Origin: a bacterium
Lineage (GTDB): Bacteria > Omnitrophota > Gorgyraeia > Velamenicoccales > JABMQK01
Direction: 5' to 3'
Assembly (NCBI GenBank): GCA_013203265.1
Contig: JABMQK010000118.1
Span: 1-13,498 of the forward strand
Length of the DNA stretch: 13,498 bases
This document shows positions 12,805 to 13,498 of this stretch, piece after piece; position 1 is the first letter of the stretch, and every line of letters begins with the position of its first letter. Under the pieces are notes generated by a model. That model was not told the DNA's origin, did not search any database, and saw only the letters and a list, made by a program, of their open reading frames with translations. A program made the translations under genes and the position numbers.

Positions 12805-13365
12805 TTAAACCCTTCCTAGATACTCTCCAGTTTTCGTGTCAATTTTAACCGTATTACTAATATTAATAAAGAGTGGTACTTGGATAGTAGCACCGGTCTC
12901 AATTGTAGCTGGTTTCCCACCACTCTTTGAAGAATCTCCTTTGAAGCCAGGTTCTGTATGAATAATCTTAAACTCTATAGTATTAGGCAAAGATATATTT
13001 ACTATTTCTTTGTTATGGAAAAATACAGAAACTGTTAAATTATCTTTGAGAAATTTTAAAGACTCACCTAGTTTTTCTTTTTCGATGGTTACATCTTCAA
13101 AAGTGTCTTGGTCTAAAAAATGATAGAAATTTCCAGATTGGTAGGAATATTGAAGTTTTCTTTCTTCGATAAAGGCTTCCTTAATCTTATCGTCAGATTT
13201 AAAGGTCCGTTCAATTATGGTTCCCAGCCTTAAATTTTTTAGTTTCGTACGAGCAAAGGCTGAACCTTTTCCCGGCTTTACATGATCAACACTTACAATC
13301 GTAAATACATCTTTTCCAATAGCAATAGTTACATTGGATTTTAATTGGTTTATCTCAAGAGCCAC
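12805..13365 (-). CDS. efp: Translation elongation factor P
   Basis: A 186-residue EF-P, which binds stalled ribosomes at polyproline stretches. Domain I carries the tip loop HVKPGKGSAFARTKLKNL, with Lys33 at the position that is modified in many bacteria. ERTFKSDDKI and the closing VKIDTKTGEYLGRV are standard. I prefer the GTG at 13365 because AGAGG lies shortly upstream and the length then fits the family. An ATG at 13383 is in frame, but it would add six residues and has no ribosome binding site. With the GTG start the gene overlaps the aminopeptidase end by 11 bp. No EF-P modification gene is visible nearby. Confidence 0.95.
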   Translation of the reverse strand: MALEINQLKSNVTIAIGKDVFTIVSVDHVKPGKGSAFARTKLKNLRLGTIIERTFKSDDKIKEAFIEERKLQYSYQSGNFYHFLDQDTFEDVTIEKEKLGESLKFLKDNLTVSVFFHNKEIVNISLPNTIEFKIIHTEPGFKGDSSKSGGKPATIETGATIQVPLFINISNTVKIDTKTGEYLGRV

Positions 13366-13498
13366 TAAGCACCTCTGCGCCATTAGGTGTTACAAGCACC
13401 ATATCTTCTATCCTAACTCCAAATTTATTATTTAAGTAAATTGCCGGTTCTAATGTAAGAACCATCCCGTTTTTTAGCTTCTTCTTATTTTTAGGGGC
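13355..13498 (-). CDS. M24 family Xaa-Pro aminopeptidase, C-terminal end (partial)
   Basis: The last 47 codons of a gene that enters from the right edge. The peptide contains KLKNGMVLTLEPAIY, GVRIEDMVLVT and EVLSGS at its end. This is the usual C-terminus of M24 metallopeptidases (Xaa-Pro aminopeptidase, PepP/PepQ type). The Glu in LEP and the Glu in RIED are the metal ligands contributed by this region. The stop lies inside efp. The pairing of this peptidase gene with efp is common in bacteria and supports the call. The rest of the gene is outside the window, so PepP and PepQ cannot be told apart. Confidence 0.88.
   Translation of the reverse strand, partial: APKNKKKLKNGMVLTLEPAIYLNNKFGVRIEDMVLVTPNGAEVLSGS

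Noticed and set aside
13366..13383. ATG start for efp at 13383
   Set aside because: It lies well inside the aminopeptidase frame, has no ribosome binding site and gives six extra N-terminal residues compared with the GTG at 13365, which has AGAGG upstream.
1..13498. CRISPR array, insertion sequence or prophage genes
   Set aside because: No regularly spaced direct repeats, transposase, integrase or phage structural gene is recognisable in either strand of the window.

Overview
The window is a low-G+C bacterial chromosome segment in which every protein gene I can support lies on the minus strand. It reads from about 13498 down to 53 as closely packed, mostly touching or overlapping genes. The best lineage guess is the PVC superphylum, probably Omnitrophota (former OP3). 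The pointers are a small basic protein of the kind shared by Chlamydiae, Verrucomicrobia and relatives (53-322), heptose-activation genes implying a diderm envelope, an archaeal-type ATPase, and an Asp23/AmaP pair. This is inference from gene content only.

Region 1 (13498-9954): the 3' end of an M24 aminopeptidase gene, then efp, accB, accC, an Asp23-family gene and amaP. This order is familiar from Gram-positive genomes. It supplies EF-P for translation, the biotin carboxylase half of acetyl-CoA carboxylase, and a membrane-anchored envelope stress pair. Region 2 (9884-5307): a phosphofructokinase with the active-site residues of PPi-dependent enzymes, gmhA and rfaE2 (ADP-heptose pathway), then thiD2, thiE and thiC (thiamine pyrimidine supply and joining). 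The thiD2/thiE junction overlaps by 68 bp around an A6 tract, and loss of one A there would fuse them.

Region 3 (5306-4739): a 568-bp stretch without protein genes. It holds an intact tRNA-Gly(CCC), an isolated 3' end of a second, different tRNA-Gly, and several inverted repeats. Two of these are hairpins sharing the same arm sequence with the same G.U wobble, and another element recurs downstream of both tRNA 3' ends. It ends in a strong-looking promoter embedded in a perfect 12-bp inverted repeat.

Region 4 (4738-983): transcribed from that promoter are a Walker-type ATPase with a nuclease-like C-terminus, a YfcE-type metallophosphoesterase, an Ap4A-phosphorylase-like HIT protein and a dGTPase-like HD hydrolase. 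The genes touch or overlap, so they are probably one transcript centred on nucleotide and phosphate-ester hydrolysis. Region 5 (923-53): a SPOR-domain membrane protein with a promoter placed so that its mRNA would be leaderless, followed 1 nt later by the small basic protein.

I see no IS element, CRISPR array, rRNA, canonical terminator or TPP riboswitch. The main candidates for something new are the tRNA-Gly/hairpin region with its palindromic promoter, and the ATPase-phosphoesterase-HIT-dGTPase operon it drives.
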